Shown here piece after piece: positions 61,815-64,000 of a stretch of 64,000 nt of DNA. The stretch is taken from NCBI GenBank assembly GCA_965656875.1, contig CBFHMJ010000002.1, positions 1-64,000 of the forward strand. The letters run 5' to 3'. Both the position numbers and the translations under genes were made by a program. The DNA comes from CBFHMJ01 sp965656875. GTDB lineage: Bacteria > Pseudomonadota > Gammaproteobacteria > Enterobacterales > Alteromonadaceae. The notes beneath the pieces were generated by a model that was given only the letters and a program-made list of their open reading frames with translations, was not told where the DNA came from and did no database searches. Each line of letters begins with the position of its first letter. Positions within the stretch are counted from its first letter, which is position 1.

Positions 61815-62307
61815 TGATGTTTCAGCCAGCTATGGCATTAGCTGGCATCAATCTCCTTTCCTGTTGCACTGCCAACGTTGGCTGTTGCTCTCTCCTGTTC
61901 TTTTGATTTGGCTACTGGCTGATTCATCGCATTCTGTGACAGGATTTCTCCTGACGTTGCTCATGATGATGGGCGTTGGCTGGCTGGTCGCCGGTTGGTG
62001 GTTTTCTGTTGGACGAAACAATCAATCACATGACTGGTTGTTGAGTGAACAAGGTGAATTGAAATGGTTCGGCGAACGAGACAAAACTCAGCAACATGCA
62101 GGACTGAAGAAGACAGAAACAACAAACTGGCAGTTAATGCCTCAAAGCAGAACGGCAACATTCGCCTGTTTGCTGGTCATTGAGGCGAAACAATCCGCAT
62201 TTGATTCGTTTAAACCGCAACGCAAATGGTTGTTGGTTACTAAAGACAGTGTTGACGACGCCAGCTTTCGACGAATTGCCAGAGTCGTCAATCGAGTGAG
62301 TGGTTAA
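61801..62307 (+). CDS. ygfX: YgfX-like membrane protein
   Basis: 168 aa beginning with GTG 61801, inside the end of sdhE. Two close membrane segments (WLLLSPVLLIWLLA, FLLTLLMMMGVGWLVAGWWF) are followed by a soluble domain rich in Trp, ending RRIARVVNRVSG. This is the layout of YgfX/CptA, the partner of SdhE. Its end overlaps the convergent nadB by 4 bp. Confidence 0.85.
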   Translation: MSKSDDVSASYGISWHQSPFLLHCQRWLLLSPVLLIWLLADSSHSVTGFLLTLLMMMGVGWLVAGWWFSVGRNNQSHDWLLSEQGELKWFGERDKTQQHAGLKKTETTNWQLMPQSRTATFACLLVIEAKQSAFDSFKPQRKWLLVTKDSVDDASFRRIARVVNRVSG

Positions 62308-63926
62308 TTCGTCGGGGAAAGAATCGTTGGGCCTGGATCGGGCAGTAAATCCGGATAGTCCAGAATGTAATGCAGACCACGGCTTTCTTTGCGTGCTAAT
62401 GCACTGCGAATAATTAATTCTGCAACCTGAACCAGATTTCGCAACTCCAGTAAATCATTGCTTACCCGGAAGTTACTGTAATATTCCTGAATTTCTGTCT
62501 GTAATAATTCAACTCGACGTAAAGCGCGTTCCAGACGTTTCGTGGTGCGAACGATACCGACATAATCCCACATAAATAATCGTAGCTCATGCCAGTTATG
62601 AGTAATGATGACTTCTTCATCTGAGTTGGTTACACGGCTTTCATCCCAGGGGCGAACTTCAGGTAAAGGTGCTGAAGTATCGGTAACTTTGAGTATTTCT
62701 TCTGCCGCAGAGTGGGCATAAACAATACATTCTAATAACGAGTTACTGGCCATGCGATTAGCACCGTGTAATCCCGTGTAGGCAACTTCACCAATTGCGA
62801 ACAATCCGGTTAAATCGCTTTGTCCTGTCGTGTCTGTCTTAACGCCACCACAGGTGTAATGCGCCGCCGGAACAACTGGAATTGGATCGGTAGTGATATC
62901 AATGCCGACACCAAGACAACGTTCATAGATAGTTGGAAAATGCTCTTTAATAAAATCAGCCGGTTTATGACTGATATCCAGATAAACACATTTTGCTCCC
63001 AGACGTTTGATTTCATAATCAATCGCTCGGGCAACGATGTCGCGGGGTGCTAATTCGGCTCGCTGATCAAAGTCAGGCATAAAACGTGAGCCATCAGGAC
63101 GTCGTAGTACTGCTCCCTCGCCACGCATCGCTTCAGAGATTAGAAAGTTCGGGGCATCCGGATGATACAAACTGGTTGGATGGAACTGATTAAATTCCAT
63201 ATTGGCAACACTACAACCGGCTCGCCAGGCCATCGCAATTCCATCGCCGCTGGCGACATCCGGATTGCTGGTATAAAGATAAACTTTACTGGCGCCACCT
63301 GTGGCAAGGACAACAACCCGGGCGCGAACGACTTCAACAATCTCTTTATCCCGATTCCACACATAGGCACCATGACAAGAAATTGGAGCATTGGTTGGCA
63401 TGGATGAGCTGATTTGTTTGTTGGTGATCAGATCAACCGCATTGTATCGTTCCAACACTTTAATATTGGAGCGGGCATTAATTTGTGCGAGTAAAGTGCT
63501 TTGAACGGCATGTCCGGTTGCATCGGCAGAATGAAGAATACGACGATGACTATGACCACCTTCTCGCGTCAGGTGATATTTAACATTGCCTTCATCATCC
63601 AGATATTGATCAAACGGCACGCCATTTTCAATTAACCACTCCATGCATTCCCGGGCATTTTTTGCGGTAAACTCAACTGCTGAACGTTCACATAAGTTGC
63701 CGCCTGCCCGCATCGTATCGTTAATGTGAGAATCTATACTATCATTCTCATCGAAGACAGCGGCGATGCCGCCCTGAGCGTACAAAGTAGAGCCTTCTTT
63801 TAATGGCCCTTTGCTCATAACGATGACGTTAAGGTGATCGGCAAGTTTTAATGCAGTGGTTAGTCCGGCAGCGCCGCTGCCTATGATTAACACATCACAT
63901 TCGTGTTGAGTGTCGGCAATTGTCAT
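62304..63926 (-). CDS. nadB: L-aspartate oxidase
   Basis: 540 aa, normal length. The FAD dinucleotide-binding GSGAAG is at residues 16-21. Substrate and active-site segments are present: REGGHSHRRILH, EFNQFHPTSLY, APRDIVARAID, YTCGGV, and GLHGANRMASNSLLE (FAD). Converts L-aspartate to iminoaspartate, the first step of de novo NAD synthesis. The 3' end overlaps ygfX. The region upstream runs off the window, where rpoE is often found in relatives. Confidence 0.97.
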   Translation of the reverse strand: MTIADTQHECDVLIIGSGAAGLTTALKLADHLNVIVMSKGPLKEGSTLYAQGGIAAVFDENDSIDSHINDTMRAGGNLCERSAVEFTAKNARECMEWLIENGVPFDQYLDDEGNVKYHLTREGGHSHRRILHSADATGHAVQSTLLAQINARSNIKVLERYNAVDLITNKQISSSMPTNAPISCHGAYVWNRDKEIVEVVRARVVVLATGGASKVYLYTSNPDVASGDGIAMAWRAGCSVANMEFNQFHPTSLYHPDAPNFLISEAMRGEGAVLRRPDGSRFMPDFDQRAELAPRDIVARAIDYEIKRLGAKCVYLDISHKPADFIKEHFPTIYERCLGVGIDITTDPIPVVPAAHYTCGGVKTDTTGQSDLTGLFAIGEVAYTGLHGANRMASNSLLECIVYAHSAAEEILKVTDTSAPLPEVRPWDESRVTNSDEEVIITHNWHELRLFMWDYVGIVRTTKRLERALRRVELLQTEIQEYYSNFRVSNDLLELRNLVQVAELIIRSALARKESRGLHYILDYPDLLPDPGPTILSPTN

Positions 63927-64000
63927 TAGCAGGTCTGATTCCTGAAATCATTTATGAGGATTTTGAAGAGCGTAAGGATAGCATTTATCCGCTCGGTCAA

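Overview
The window looks like chromosomal DNA of a free-living, probably marine, gammaproteobacterium of mid-range GC. The evidence is the housekeeping synteny: ygfZ / sdhE-ygfX / nadB, uvrA / yajR-type MFS / ssb, rraA, a CCA-encoding tRNA-Arg(CCG), and the 3' end of a 5S rRNA with tandem terminators. Genus cannot be fixed from the sequence alone.

Layout. (1) 1-147: end of an rRNA operon. (2) 530-6296: an SOS mutagenesis cassette imuA-imuB-dnaE2 with two LexA boxes. (3) 6.4-18.8 kb: mostly housekeeping genes (2OG-Fe(II) oxygenase, thioesterase, membrane protein, uvrA, yajR, ssb, a LysR/SDR divergent pair, a secreted protein of unknown function, a YdhF-like aldo/keto reductase). (4) 19.0-47.0 kb: one uninterrupted minus-strand run of 18 genes encoding a contractile injection system (CIS). 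Reading 5'->3' on the minus strand: DUF4255-type terminator, sheath, tube, two further tube-like proteins, a 45-aa DUF5908-like microprotein, CIS_tube/LysM-type hub adaptor, VgrG-like spike, a 71-aa protein, gp25, a 163-aa candidate spike tip, two baseplate-J-type wedge proteins (1657 and 801 aa) with a tail fibre between them, tape-measure-type protein, two unknowns, a double-LamG + PASTA protein, a 1501-aa fibre made almost wholly of hexapeptide repeats, and a 183-aa last gene. It ends at a minus-strand terminator. (5) 47.3-55.2 kb: tRNA-Arg, a small HTH protein, rraA, an extracellular LTD-PPC-endonuclease I, a haem-oxygenase-like diiron protein, a decayed cysE carrying a MITE-like insertion, and a TetR-cupin-GST operon with two visible operators. 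(6) 55.2-64 kb: M20 amidohydrolase, CDF transporter, CheW-domain protein, small membrane protein, slyD, ygfZ, sdhE, ygfX, nadB.

The CIS is the main item of interest. It has no capsid, terminase, integrase or portal genes (so it is not a prophage) and no TssJ/L/M or ClpV (so not a classical T6SS). It matches the extracellular CIS (Afp/PVC/MAC-like) gene order, but no AAA+ ATPase, recognisable canonical PAAR protein or toxin gene is visible. Its receptor-binding end is unusual: a 1.5k-residue hexad-repeat fibre plus a LamG/PASTA lectin-like protein. How the particle is loaded and what it targets cannot be read from this window.
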